In this document: in pieces, positions 1 through 8,417 of the stretch
Layout: the number at the start of each line of letters is the position of its first letter
How positions within the stretch are numbered: the first letter of the stretch is position 1
Assembly: GCA_904394975.1 (NCBI GenBank)
Contig: CAJFNQ010000010.1
Location: forward strand, 25,649-89,648
Length of the DNA: 64,000 bases
Reading direction: 5' to 3'
DNA from: Metaruminococcus_A gallistercoris
GTDB lineage: Bacteria > Bacillota > Clostridia > Oscillospirales > Ruminococcaceae
The notes under the pieces: generated by a model
What the model saw: the letters and a program-made list of their open reading frames with translations, nothing else
Database searches by the model: none
What the model was told of the DNA's origin: nothing
Made by a program: the position numbers and the translations under genes

Positions 1-596
1 AGACCCGGCATTGCAGAAGGAAGAAGGATTGTGCGCACAGTATGCCATTTCGTCGCACCCATTCCAGCCGCTCCTTCACGATAGCTTTTCGGAACCGATT
101 TCAACGCTTCCTGCATATTACGTACAATTGTAGGAAGAACCATCAATGTTAAGGTCAGAGCACCAGACAAAAGTGAAACGTTCAAATGAAGCGCTGTACA
201 GAAAAACACATAACCAAAAACGCCAAAAATAATGGACGGAATGCCGGAAAGTGTTTCTGTTGTAAATTCTATTACGCGGATTAACTTTTTATTTTTCGCA
301 TATTCATTCAGATAAATTGCACCGCCTACGCCAAGAGGAACAGATATGATAACGGAAAGGAGAATCATGTAAACCGTGTTGATAATGGCCGGCAAAATGC
401 CGATGGTATCTTCCAAAGGATTCGGAGCGGTGGAAAGGAAATCCCAGGTCAGCATCGGAAGGCCTTTCCAGAAGATGTAGACAATAAAGTAAATTACCAT
501 CGCCAAAATGGCCGCAGAAAAAAGGAAGATCAGGCAATAGAGCGTAATGTCGGCAGGACGGCGCTTTTTCTGCTGTATAGAAGCAACCGGCGTCAT
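1..596 (-). CDS. pstA: Phosphate ABC transporter permease PstA (3' end off window)
   Basis: Second membrane subunit of the high-affinity phosphate importer; it pairs with PstC and is powered by PstB. The reading frame starts with ATG at 596, overlapping the pstC stop codon in an ATGA arrangement, and stays open to the window edge (about 198 codons). The N-terminus has a basic stretch (QQKKRRPADI), then a transmembrane helix, followed by typical permease text such as SVPLGVGGAIYLNEYAKN and ETLSGIPSIIFGVFGY. The EAL..GA.G motif (near EALKSVPKSYREGAAGMGA), which contacts the ATPase, is present. The C-terminal part and the expected pstB lie beyond position 1. The identity is firm from motifs and operon position. 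Confidence 0.93.
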   Translation of the reverse strand, partial: MTPVASIQQKKRRPADITLYCLIFLFSAAILAMVIYFIVYIFWKGLPMLTWDFLSTAPNPLEDTIGILPAIINTVYMILLSVIISVPLGVGGAIYLNEYAKNKKLIRVIEFTTETLSGIPSIIFGVFGYVFFCTALHLNVSLLSGALTLTLMVLPTIVRNMQEALKSVPKSYREGAAGMGATKWHTVRTILLPSAMPG

Positions 597-1513
597 TTAT
601 TTTTTCCTCCTTTTTTCAAAATTCCATTCAAAGCAAAGTTGATGATCATGATAAACACGAACAATACCAGTCCGATTCCGTAAAGTGCTTCTCTGTGGAT
701 TCCGCTGGAATAAGCCCATTCAAACGGAATGCTGACAGTCAGCAAACGGACCGGTTTCAGCAGTTCCGGAAGCACGACCGCGTTGCCCGCTACCATCATA
801 ACCGCCATCGTCTCACCGATTGCACGTCCGGTTCCCAGAACCATTCCGGCGACAATTCCGCTTTTTGCGGCCGGGATAATCACTTTAAAGATGGTCTGAA
901 TTTTTGAGCCGCCTAAACCGAGGGAAGCCTCGTAATATGCTTTAGGGACCGCACGCAGAGCGGTTTCGCTCATGCTGACGATGGTTGGAAGAATCATAAT
1001 GATCAAAACAACAATGGCAGAAAGCAAGCAGCCACCGGTCGGCATATTAAAGGCTTCTTGAATTTTGAACACCAGAGGAACAATCAAAATTGCACCAAGC
1101 AAGCCATAAACGACCGACGGAATACCCGAAAGGAGGTCGATCATCGGGCGGACAAACGAAGCTACTTTCTTCGGTGCGATATGTGAAAGGAAAACAGCGG
1201 TAAGAACACCGATCGGCACAGCAATCACAACGGACACAAGCGTTGCAACGACTGAAGCGAGAATCATCGGCAGAATACCAAACACTTTGTTGCTCGGGTC
1301 CCAAACATCACCCAGCAGGAAGTCTGTAATACCGATCTTCCAAATGGCCGGACCACCTGAAAAAATCATGTACAAAGAAATAAATACGACGCTGACAACA
1401 GCAAGAATACCACAAATAAAAAACAGAAGGTTCATAATACGCTCTACCGTAATAACCTTTGTTTTCTTCCCGGTATGAATCGAACTGAGGGCGCGGTTGT
1501 TATTTTGTTCCAC
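593..1513 (-). CDS. pstC: Phosphate ABC transporter permease PstC
   Basis: First membrane subunit of the Pst phosphate importer, 306 residues, with about six transmembrane helices. It carries the permease hallmark LLSGIPSVVYGLLGA and the ATPase-contact loop ETALRAVPKAYYEASLGLGGSK. The start is GTG at 1513, preceded by an AAGGGTGA-type ribosome binding site. It lies 110 bases downstream of pstS, separated by a strong stem-loop, and overlaps pstA by four bases, so pstC and pstA are translationally coupled. The length is normal for the family. Confidence 0.95.
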   Translation of the reverse strand: MEQNNNRALSSIHTGKKTKVITVERIMNLLFFICGILAVVSVVFISLYMIFSGGPAIWKIGITDFLLGDVWDPSNKVFGILPMILASVVATLVSVVIAVPIGVLTAVFLSHIAPKKVASFVRPMIDLLSGIPSVVYGLLGAILIVPLVFKIQEAFNMPTGGCLLSAIVVLIIMILPTIVSMSETALRAVPKAYYEASLGLGGSKIQTIFKVIIPAAKSGIVAGMVLGTGRAIGETMAVMMVAGNAVVLPELLKPVRLLTVSIPFEWAYSSGIHREALYGIGLVLFVFIMIINFALNGILKKGGKNK

Positions 1514-1562
1514 TCTCTATTCACCCTTCCCTAACATGGAACCATTCTTAACACACAAAAAC

Positions 1563-1604
1563 GCAAGACCCGGACAGACTCACTCCTGTCTCTCCGGATC
1601 CTGC
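1563..1604 (-). promoter_or_regulatory. Stem-loop between pstS and pstC
   Basis: An imperfect inverted repeat of about 17 pairs with three mismatches (inner arms CCGGACAGAC at 1570-1579 and its near complement ending at 1597) lies just after the pstS stop codon. There is no clear U-run after it on the minus strand, so it is more likely an mRNA-stabilising or partial-termination element. Such an element would keep the abundant binding protein above the permeases. The role is inferred. Confidence 0.5.
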
Positions 1605-1623
1605 GCATCGTTTACATTTCGGT

Positions 1624-2505
1624 TTATTGAACCGGAATCAGGTTGGTATCGGTTACGATCTGCTGGCCCTCATCGCTCAGGATGAAGTCGATGAAATTCT
1701 GAGCCGCTTCAGAAAGTTCCGCGCCGGATTTGGTAACCAGCAGGAAAGAACGCTGCAGTTTGTAGCTGCCGTCTTTCAAAGTATCTGTGCTGATTGCCAC
1801 ACCTTCATAGTTTACAGCTTTGACCATGCTCTCATCCAGATCGGAGAAGGACATGTATCCAATTGCGTTTGCATTCTGTGAAACCGTAGTCTGAACCGCA
1901 CCGGTATCTTTGCACTCGGTAGCAGTAGAAACCAATTCTTCATCTTCAATGCCGACGATTTCGCCAAACGCGCTGCGTGTACCGGAACCGGCTTCACGAA
2001 CCACTACTGTGATCGGTGCATCCGCGCCGCCAACTTCGCTCCAGTTGGTAATCTCACCAGCGTAAATCTTTTTGATCTGATCCTGGGTTAAATCGGTAAC
2101 ACCATTCTCGCTGTTCACAACAACCGCGATACCGTCGATCGCGTAAGCGGTGCCTTCAAGGCCTTCGCTCTTTTCTTCATCTTTCAGATCACGGCTGGAA
2201 TGACCGATTTCATACTTCCCATCAATAACGCCCTGGATACCATCGCCGGACCCATTCATTTCATAGTTGATGGTAACGTTCTGATTTTCTTCCTGATATT
2301 TGTAAATCAGCGCGTTCATTACTTTTTCAACCGAAGTGGAACCACCGGTTTTGACAATGCCGCTCGCATCCCCAGCTGTGCCGGAACTGCTCGTGCCGGG
2401 ATCAGACGAACTCTGAGATTCCGAATCCCCTCCCTGGCTGCAAGCCGCAAAGCTAAGCATCATTGCGCCAGCCGCAAGGCAGGCAAGTAAACGTTTTGCT
2501 TTCAT
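1624..2505 (-). CDS. pstS: Phosphate-binding lipoprotein PstS
   Basis: Extracellular phosphate receptor of the Pst transporter, 293 residues. The N-terminal signal peptide ends in a lipobox (SFAAC, lipidated Cys22), followed by a Ser/Gly/Thr-rich linker. The mature domain shows PstS signatures: GSTSVEKVMNAL near the start, a GSGDGIQGV segment, and the phosphate-binding loop VVREAGSGTRSAF. The start ATG at 2503-2505 has an AAGGAG site eight bases upstream. It is the first gene of the minus-strand pst operon and would be expected to be induced by phosphate starvation. Confidence 0.96.
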   Translation of the reverse strand: MKAKRLLACLAAGAMMLSFAACSQGGDSESQSSSDPGTSSSGTAGDASGIVKTGGSTSVEKVMNALIYKYQEENQNVTINYEMNGSGDGIQGVIDGKYEIGHSSRDLKDEEKSEGLEGTAYAIDGIAVVVNSENGVTDLTQDQIKKIYAGEITNWSEVGGADAPITVVVREAGSGTRSAFGEIVGIEDEELVSTATECKDTGAVQTTVSQNANAIGYMSFSDLDESMVKAVNYEGVAISTDTLKDGSYKLQRSFLLVTKSGAELSEAAQNFIDFILSDEGQQIVTDTNLIPVQ

Positions 2506-2566
2506 ACCATTTTTCTCCTTTTCAAATGGACTTTCTTTTTTGTCTTTCCTTATTTCGACGTGTCTT

Positions 2567-2610
2567 AGTATAATATTACAGTGTAAAATACAAAACAGTC
2601 TTTATGTTAA
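2567..2610 (-). promoter_or_regulatory. Candidate pstS promoter with PHO-box-like repeats
   Basis: On the minus strand a -10 like TATACT (2567-2572) lacks a good -35. Just upstream are TTTACA (2582-2587) and TTAACA (2605-2610), about two helical turns apart, resembling PhoP boxes (TTAACA-like, 11-base period). An activator-dependent phosphate-starvation promoter would fit. The middle repeat is poor, so this is tentative. Confidence 0.3.
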
Positions 2611-2712
2611 ACCTATTTAAAATCATTTTTCTGTTGAGCAAGATGAAGTTTAACGAGATATTTTGCATCTCAACACCTGTAACCACTATTTAATGAGATT
2701 ATGAACCTGAAT

Positions 2713-2741
2713 TTGACACTTTAAACGCGAGTTAATATAAT
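2713..2741 (+). promoter_or_regulatory. Consensus sigma-A promoter for the PepSY lipoprotein
   Basis: TTGACA at 2713-2718 and TATAAT at 2736-2741 are separated by exactly 17 bases. All twelve positions match the consensus. It sits 36 bases upstream of the 2778 start codon, which has its own AAAGGAGA ribosome binding site. Confidence 0.85.
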
Positions 2742-2777
2742 TGATTCATTCAAAAAAGTTGCAAAGGAGATGCGAAA

Positions 2778-3398
2778 ATGAAAAAGGGATTTATACTTGC
2801 AGTAACTGCAGCCGCATTGATTATGATGTGCACAGCTTGTTCCAACGGAAAAAATAATCCACAAAGTCAGTCGTCTATCTCTTCTCAAACTTCAGATTCA
2901 TCACAGAGCTCATCGACTTCTACCGTTGCACCGAGCGAACCTACAACTTCCAGTTCTTCAAATACGATTTCATCTGATACCGCAAAACAAATTGCGCTTG
3001 AACATGCACAAGTTCAGGAAAGTAATTTATCCTTTATAAATGTAAGGCAAGAAATTGACGACGGAGTTTCTGTGTACAAGGTTGAATTTTATCAGCAAAA
3101 CCAAGAATATGACTACACCATTCGAACTTCAGACGGAACAATTCTGAGCTTCGATTATGAAATCGATGATCGTTTTAATTCCGCAAACGCTACAATTTCA
3201 CAAGAGAGCGCGATCAGCATGGCGCTTGCTAAAGTCCCCGGAGCAACCCAAAATGACATTCGGCTTCAACTTGAGGCCGATGACGGACGCTGGCTTTATG
3301 AAGGAAAAATTATCTACAACAATTTTGAATATGAATTTGAAATTGATGCCACAAATGGCACATTTATAAAATGGGAGCAAGATTCCGTATTTGATTGA
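2778..3398 (+). CDS. PepSY-domain lipoprotein
   Basis: A 206-residue secreted lipoprotein. The signal peptide ends in a lipobox with Cys21 (CTAC), followed by a long Ser/Thr/Gln-rich tether (about residues 22-70). Two tandem PepSY-like repeats follow: roughly 72-130, starting DTAKQIALEHAQV and containing the YKVEF..YDYTI strand pair, and 140-206, starting ISQESAISMALAKV with YEFEIDATNGTFIKWE. PepSY domains are often found on surface proteins and as propeptides of secreted metalloproteases, but no protease domain is present here. It stands alone between a consensus promoter and a strong terminator, divergent from pst. The function is unknown beyond the fold. Confidence 0.85.
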   Translation: MKKGFILAVTAAALIMMCTACSNGKNNPQSQSSISSQTSDSSQSSSTSTVAPSEPTTSSSSNTISSDTAKQIALEHAQVQESNLSFINVRQEIDDGVSVYKVEFYQQNQEYDYTIRTSDGTILSFDYEIDDRFNSANATISQESAISMALAKVPGATQNDIRLQLEADDGRWLYEGKIIYNNFEYEFEIDATNGTFIKWEQDSVFD

Positions 3399-3416
3399 TT
3401 AAAAGCAGTATTTTAA

Positions 3417-3463
3417 CAGCGACATAACTGTGTTTAGCAGTTATGTCGCTGTTTTTATTTTTG
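3417..3463 (+). terminator. Rho-independent terminator after the PepSY lipoprotein
   Basis: A perfect 14-pair stem (CAGCGACATAACTG at 3417-3430 with its complement at 3438-3451), a seven-base loop and a following T-rich run (GTTTTTATTTTTG). Confidence 0.9.
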
Positions 3464-3485
3464 TTTTAAGTTGTTTGAGATCGCT

Positions 3486-4649
3486 TTATTCCAGCTGATT
3501 ATGAATTTGTATTTGTATATCAGCGTTTTTTACCTGTTCATTCCAATTCTCACTGATCCAATCGGTCAGTTCAGGATAAGCTGAGCGCAATCGGTACCCA
3601 TACCCAAAAACATCCGCCCCGTATTCATTTACTGCCTGATTCCATGCGGATTCACATTCTTTACGGATCACCTCTGTCACCAAATCACATAGTTCCTTGT
3701 ACTCATCTGCGTTTGTGGCATTTAAATCCATTGTTTGATATTCGCGAATATTCAGCAGATTATTGATTTCGATTTCAAACGTCACTTTGCCTTCGTTGTA
3801 TACCGGCCGTACGATTGTTTCGCTTGAAACCACATCCAGAGAAACCGGTGTACCAGACTGTGTGACCGTATCAATGCTGGTTGTTGAAATCTGGTCAGTT
3901 AACCACAGTACACCTCTCGTTTGAATAAAATCCAAGCTGCCACATGCCTTTTTATCCTTGATGATTTCTGTCCCAATGTATCCAATCCGGAACTTTGGGC
4001 TGTTGCCCGTCTGTGGTTCACCTGACAAATCAGCTTGATTGGTTTCAATTTGGACCGCCGCGACCAACGGCAGTCCAACCGCCTGAAAATCGCTGTAATA
4101 ATAATTTGCGAACTCATAATATTCCGTCCGAAGCATCAAACCATTGTTATAATAGATTTCATGCAGTCGTTCAATTGCTTCTCCCGGCAAAACTCCACGG
4201 TCCACTTCTTTGTTTACAAGATCAGACGCTTTTTCATCCGCCACATAAATTTCTGTATCCACCCTAAGATCAATGTCGTGGTTAATGTAATCTGCAACGA
4301 CATCCATAGAATTCTCCGCAAGTTCCCTGCCTATGATAATCACGCTGCTTTGAGCGTAGAACGGAGTCTTCCCTTTTGGCAAAGCGGCATTTTCGATGGC
4401 TTCACTGATTGTTAACCCGTGACCGATCACGATTTCGGAATTGTTTTCGCTTAAATTGATTGGCTGATCTCCACTGCCCATAGGGGTAAAGTATTCCAAG
4501 GAAGCTGTAAAAACGCCATCTTCCAAATCCAATCCTACCACCTGCACAATCGCTCTGTTGTCAATTTCATTTGAACTGGCACAGCCGGATAGCATAAAAA
4601 TCCCAAGAAATAAAACGCATATCACACATAACCTCCGCAGCCGATTCAT
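3486..4649 (-). CDS. Ger(x)C family spore germination lipoprotein (C subunit)
   Basis: C subunit of a GerA-type germinant receptor, 387 residues, displayed on the spore inner membrane. The signal peptide ends in LSGC (Cys23), followed by the family-typical NEIDNRAIVQVVGLDLEDG block. Later segments (FYAQSSVIIIGRELAEN, then NHDIDLRVDTEIYVADEKAS) match the three-domain Ger(x)C fold. The start ATG at 4649 overlaps the end of the upstream permease gene by four bases. Its position as the last gene of the operon is usual. Which germinant it recognises cannot be told from sequence. Confidence 0.93.
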   Translation of the reverse strand: MNRLRRLCVICVLFLGIFMLSGCASSNEIDNRAIVQVVGLDLEDGVFTASLEYFTPMGSGDQPINLSENNSEIVIGHGLTISEAIENAALPKGKTPFYAQSSVIIIGRELAENSMDVVADYINHDIDLRVDTEIYVADEKASDLVNKEVDRGVLPGEAIERLHEIYYNNGLMLRTEYYEFANYYYSDFQAVGLPLVAAVQIETNQADLSGEPQTGNSPKFRIGYIGTEIIKDKKACGSLDFIQTRGVLWLTDQISTTSIDTVTQSGTPVSLDVVSSETIVRPVYNEGKVTFEIEINNLLNIREYQTMDLNATNADEYKELCDLVTEVIRKECESAWNQAVNEYGADVFGYGYRLRSAYPELTDWISENWNEQVKNADIQIQIHNQLE

Positions 4650-5725
4650 TTGCGCTCACCTCTTTTCCTCTTTTTGATTGCCAGAGAAATCGCCATAGCA
4701 GACGGAATTATCGTCAATAACAAAATCGACACTGCCAGGTTTTGCGAAAGCTGCACTGGAACAAATTTAAAATCACTGATTCCCACTGCCAACGCCAGCA
4801 CAAATACAACAATGCAAAAAATCCAAAACACTGGTTTTCTTTTCGGAATTGGAAACAGGTTTTCTAAATTTCTTGCCCCCGCAAAAATAAGAACGGAGAA
4901 CTTCAAAATATATAACAGAAAACAAAAATACAACTGAATAACATCCAAACGGCGAATGCCAAACAGATTCATGCTTGCAAACATTGTATAATACGGGAAT
5001 GCAAGTTTGTTGAAAAATGTACCCAATACACCCGCTGAAACAAACATTGCAAAAGCAGACACAATACCCGTTGCGGCTACAGCTAAAATGGAAAGCTTTT
5101 TTACACCTGTTTTAACATACGGCGCCAGTAAAACCAGCAGCACAAAGTCTGAATTATTGGAAAGATACCTTGAAAGTCCGGACCATATCTGAGAAATATT
5201 TCCCTGGTAAACAGGAACAATGCTATAAATATTAATATGGGAAAATCCGCCGACTGCTGCAATAAGAAGAGATACAACCAATCCAATGGCAAAAAGGAAA
5301 CCAATTCGCGCAATGCACTGTATGCCGGAATAAGCCACATAAAATCCAACAACCGACGCCACGACAAGGTAGAACAGCATGGAGTATTCGCGAGTAAATG
5401 TGGCCATAAAAAAGGATATTTCGCTCAGACTTCCCACTGCTGAAACCAAACAAAACAAAACATATAATACAACAATGATTGGGCCGATTTTACCCAATGA
5501 ACAAAATGATGAAATAGAAAAAGGCTGGTTTTCGCTCAGCTGCATATAAAACATCAACGGAACCAAAAGTACGAGCTGCAACAAAATTCCAATAATCGAA
5601 CCGAAGATATACCCAATTGGTTCCAATGATGGTTGGATTACCGGGGAATACAGAATGGACGACAAAACCCGGCTGATAAAAAGAATGCAAAACAACTGAT
5701 GCGGTGCAATTACGAGCTTTTCCAT
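4646..5725 (-). CDS. GerAB/ArcD/ProY-type germination permease (B subunit)
   Basis: Membrane subunit of the germinant receptor, 359 residues, with ten predicted helices of the APC transporter fold. The B subunit forms the germinant-binding pocket in characterised receptors. The N-terminal block EKLVIAPHQLFCILFISRVLSS matches the family. The start ATG (5723-5725) shares one base with the stop of the upstream A-subunit gene, with a CTAAGGAGG site inside that gene, so the two are translationally coupled. The C-terminus is basic (KKRKRGERK). Confidence 0.92.
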   Translation of the reverse strand: MEKLVIAPHQLFCILFISRVLSSILYSPVIQPSLEPIGYIFGSIIGILLQLVLLVPLMFYMQLSENQPFSISSFCSLGKIGPIIVVLYVLFCLVSAVGSLSEISFFMATFTREYSMLFYLVVASVVGFYVAYSGIQCIARIGFLFAIGLVVSLLIAAVGGFSHINIYSIVPVYQGNISQIWSGLSRYLSNNSDFVLLVLLAPYVKTGVKKLSILAVAATGIVSAFAMFVSAGVLGTFFNKLAFPYYTMFASMNLFGIRRLDVIQLYFCFLLYILKFSVLIFAGARNLENLFPIPKRKPVFWIFCIVVFVLALAVGISDFKFVPVQLSQNLAVSILLLTIIPSAMAISLAIKKRKRGERK

Positions 5726-7248
5726 TAATCCTCCTTAGATGAACCCTGCTGTTGGATGTGCACCCCTTCCAGATCCTGTATTTTGGAACTGCCTTTTTGA
5801 AGCTTGGTCCAACTGGCACGGTATACTACATCGCGCAATGAAGCACGCAGGCTGAAAGGACTGACTGTTGAAAGGAACGGAACTCCGAAAGAGCTAAAAG
5901 AAGTGACATGGATCAGCAAAAAGATCGTGCCGATCGAGATTCCAAGCAGACCAAAAAATCCGCCAAGCAGAATAAACATCAGCCGTAAAAGGGCACACGG
6001 TTCATACACCGATGGAAGCGCATACGAACTGATTGCTGTTAAAGCGACCATCATAATCATCGGCGCGCTGACAAGCCCTGCAGACACTGCCGCCTGACCG
6101 ACCACCAAAGAACCTACAATACTGACCGCGTGCCCAACAGACTGCGGCATGCGTATTCCTGCCTCCCGCATAATTTCGTAAATAAAATTGATTACAATGG
6201 CTTCTACCACAATTGAAAACGGCATGATGGATTGATTGGACGCAATGTTATAAAGCAATGACCGCGGTATGATTTCAGGGTTAAAGTTTACAAACGAAAT
6301 ATACAGTCCCGGGAGATAAACCGTAATAAAAAAAGCCAGATATTTAATCAAGCGCACAAACGTTGCAAAATATGGTTTGCTGCAGTAATCGTCTACATTT
6401 TGAAAATTCTCTATAAAAAGCGAAGGAACTATCAGCGCAAACGGGGTTCCGTCTACAATAACAGCAACTCTGCCCTCGGCAATTTTGGCGCATAGTGTGT
6501 CAGGGCGCTCTGTTGTGCGAACTGTGGTGAAAATGCTTCTCTTTCCCTTTTCAAGAAACGGGCGAAGATAGGACGCAGCTAAAACCACATCCAAATCAAC
6601 TTTCTCCAGATTTTTTCTGACACCATCAACTAATTTTGGGTCTGCAACGTCGGTTAGATAGCCGATAAACACATTGGTCTGACTTTTTTTACCCAGGCGC
6701 AGCTGCTCAAAGCGTAATTTCGGTGTTTTTAAACGTCTTCGCACCATACTGGTATTAATCACACCAATTTCCGTAAATGCTTCTTGTGAACCATGCTGGT
6801 TCACTTCGCTGGAAGGCTGGGATACTCCTCTGTATTTAAACCCCTGAACGCCTAAAGCGACTGCCTGGTTTATACCATCTACCAAAACAATCACAAAACC
6901 GGACATGACAAAAACAAACAGTGTATCATAGTCATAAACATCATTGAGCTCCATCGCGAACATGGAAGAATCATGAATAAAATCAAACAGTTCCCGTGGT
7001 GATGCTGCCTGAGCCGGTCGTAAATGGGTCAAAGGAGAAACGATCATTTCATAAGCATTCAAATCGCTGATCATGGCAGAACAGGTGACAAGCGCAATTT
7101 TATTCTGTCGAATTGTTATTTCACGGATCAAGATATCAGCAGAATTTTCACATTTGCTTCGTATGGTAATGATATTGTCTTTTAAATCGTTTTTTAACAA
7201 ATCGGGCTGCATGAAATATCCCCTTTGAAAGTAAAATCTATCTTTCAT
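5725..7248 (-). CDS. GerA/SpoVAF family germination protein (A subunit)
   Basis: A subunit of the germinant receptor, 507 residues. A large N-terminal cytoplasmic region (to about 280) is followed by about five membrane segments, including the conserved PYFATFVRLIKYLAFFITVYLPGLYIS stretch (only part quoted) and EAGIRMPQ..GHAVSIVGSLVVGQAAV. The region FTTVRTTERPDTLCAKIAEGRVAV is typical of GerA proteins. First gene of the A-B-C operon; the start ATG at 7248 has an AAGGGGATATTTC leader. Expression in the forespore (sigma-G) is expected for the family. Confidence 0.93.
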   Translation of the reverse strand: MKDRFYFQRGYFMQPDLLKNDLKDNIITIRSKCENSADILIREITIRQNKIALVTCSAMISDLNAYEMIVSPLTHLRPAQAASPRELFDFIHDSSMFAMELNDVYDYDTLFVFVMSGFVIVLVDGINQAVALGVQGFKYRGVSQPSSEVNQHGSQEAFTEIGVINTSMVRRRLKTPKLRFEQLRLGKKSQTNVFIGYLTDVADPKLVDGVRKNLEKVDLDVVLAASYLRPFLEKGKRSIFTTVRTTERPDTLCAKIAEGRVAVIVDGTPFALIVPSLFIENFQNVDDYCSKPYFATFVRLIKYLAFFITVYLPGLYISFVNFNPEIIPRSLLYNIASNQSIMPFSIVVEAIVINFIYEIMREAGIRMPQSVGHAVSIVGSLVVGQAAVSAGLVSAPMIMMVALTAISSYALPSVYEPCALLRLMFILLGGFFGLLGISIGTIFLLIHVTSFSSFGVPFLSTVSPFSLRASLRDVVYRASWTKLQKGSSKIQDLEGVHIQQQGSSKED

Positions 7249-7289
7249 TATTGCCGTTTTTCCGTTTCCGATTCAAAAGTATAAAAAAT

Positions 7290-7317
7290 TCACCGTGACA
7301 AATACTAGTCACGGTGA
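7290..7317. promoter_or_regulatory. Perfect palindrome in the ger/DUF421 divergent region
   Basis: A perfect ten-pair stem (TCACCGTGAC at 7290-7299 and its complement at 7308-7317) with loop AAATACTA. It lies 42 bases upstream of the ger operon and 6 bases before the DUF421 start codon. The right arm holds GGTGA, the only SD-like sequence for the DUF421 gene. It could be an operator for both genes or an RNA hairpin hiding the ribosome binding site. Confidence 0.6.
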
Positions 7318-7323
7318 TAAAAA

Positions 7324-8010
7324 ATGTTCGTTGTTATGTTTCGCGCCATCCTTCTCTATCTTTTAATTGTTCTTGCCATGCGGCTTATGGGTAAACGCCA
7401 GATTGGAGAGTTACAACCTTCCGAACTGGTTACCACCATTTTGGTATCTAACATTGCTTCCATTCCAATTGAAGACCCTACCCTTCCTATGGCACTCAGT
7501 GCGGTACCAATCCTCACGCTTGTTGTTTTCGAAGTATTTATTTCGACCATAGCATTAAAAAGTAAACATTTTCGAAAAATACTTTCCGGAAGCCCAATGA
7601 TTTTAATTCAAAACGGCGTCATTGATCAAAAAATGATGAAAAAACTTCGATTTACAATTGACGATTTAATGGAAGAACTACGTTCAAACAATATCTTTAA
7701 TTTGGAAGATGTACAATATGCCATTGTGGAAACCAACGGAAAGCTTAGTGTGATGTTAAAATACAAAGCTCAGACTGTCACTCCAGAAATTCTGAATCTA
7801 AAAGGCAGCGACCCCAAACTACCCGCAATTGTCATCAGCGACGGTGTTATTATAGAACACGCGCTCAAAAACTGTAACCTTGGAAAACCATGGCTGTTAG
7901 AAACCGTAAAATCGAATCATCTTCAAGTAAGCGATATATTTTTAATGACAGCCGATGCAAACGCAAAATATTATATCATCCCAAGACAGGCGGAAAAGAA
8001 AAATGGGTAG
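7324..8010 (+). CDS. DUF421 (YetF-type) membrane protein
   Basis: A 228-residue protein with about three N-terminal membrane helices, then the conserved block RLMGKRQIGELQPSELVTTILVSN, and a cytosolic domain with GSPMILIQNGVIDQKMM and the RSNNIFNLEDVQYAIVETNGKLSV motif that defines the family. YetF-like proteins are widespread in spore formers and their biochemical role is unsettled. The ATG at 7324 has only a weak SD (GGTGA), part of a palindrome. It overlaps the DUF4363 gene by eight bases; this pair commonly occurs together in Clostridia, which supports a shared membrane or spore-related function. Confidence 0.88.
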   Translation: MFVVMFRAILLYLLIVLAMRLMGKRQIGELQPSELVTTILVSNIASIPIEDPTLPMALSAVPILTLVVFEVFISTIALKSKHFRKILSGSPMILIQNGVIDQKMMKKLRFTIDDLMEELRSNNIFNLEDVQYAIVETNGKLSVMLKYKAQTVTPEILNLKGSDPKLPAIVISDGVIIEHALKNCNLGKPWLLETVKSNHLQVSDIFLMTADANAKYYIIPRQAEKKNG

Positions 8011-8383
8011 AAAAATTTCAATTATTGTAATCAGCATTTTGCTGTTATCCACCAGTCTGCTCAGCGTTTGGTATGCAAAAAACGTAAAAGAAAATTTATC
8101 GGTCCTTTTAGAAAAAACAAAAATTTCTGCTGAATCAGAAAACATCGAACAAACCAAAAAACTTGTTGAAGAAACACAGATTTATTGGGAACAGCAGGAA
8201 CAAACGCTGTTAATATTCATCAGTCATGATGAAGTTGATCAGCTTTCAGACATCATTTCGCGTTTAACATCACTCATTGAGCACGATGACCTTTCTGAAT
8301 TCTGCTCACAAATCGATGAAGCGCTCAATGCAATCGAACACATTTGGAGCATTCAAGTGCCTGTTTTGCAACATGTACTTTAA
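8003..8383 (+). CDS. DUF4363 family membrane-anchored protein
   Basis: A 126-residue protein with one N-terminal helix (ISIIVISILLLSTSLLSVW) and an extracytoplasmic helical domain rich in Glu and Gln. It matches the DUF4363 pattern: KISAESENIEQTKKLVEETQ, then W, then ISRLTSLIEHDD..EFCSQIDEALNAIEHIW. I chose the ATG at 8003 because the membrane helix follows at once and it overlaps the DUF421 stop by eight bases; an upstream in-frame ATG at 7955 would only add residues inside the neighbour. Function unknown; translationally coupled to the DUF421 gene. Confidence 0.82.
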   Translation: MGRKISIIVISILLLSTSLLSVWYAKNVKENLSVLLEKTKISAESENIEQTKKLVEETQIYWEQQEQTLLIFISHDEVDQLSDIISRLTSLIEHDDLSEFCSQIDEALNAIEHIWSIQVPVLQHVL

Positions 8384-8387
8384 ACAA

Positions 8388-8417
8388 AAAAAGCCGGTAT
8401 AAAACCGGCCTTTTTTA
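8388..8417. terminator. Bidirectional terminator between DUF4363 and nrdR
   Basis: GCCGGT (8393-8398) pairs with ACCGGC (8404-8409). The stem is flanked by an A-run and a T-run, so it can stop transcripts from both convergent genes. Confidence 0.85.

Noticed and set aside
2555..2562. Single TTCGACG near pstS as a Spo0A box
   Set aside because: One imperfect copy downstream of the probable -10; could be chance.
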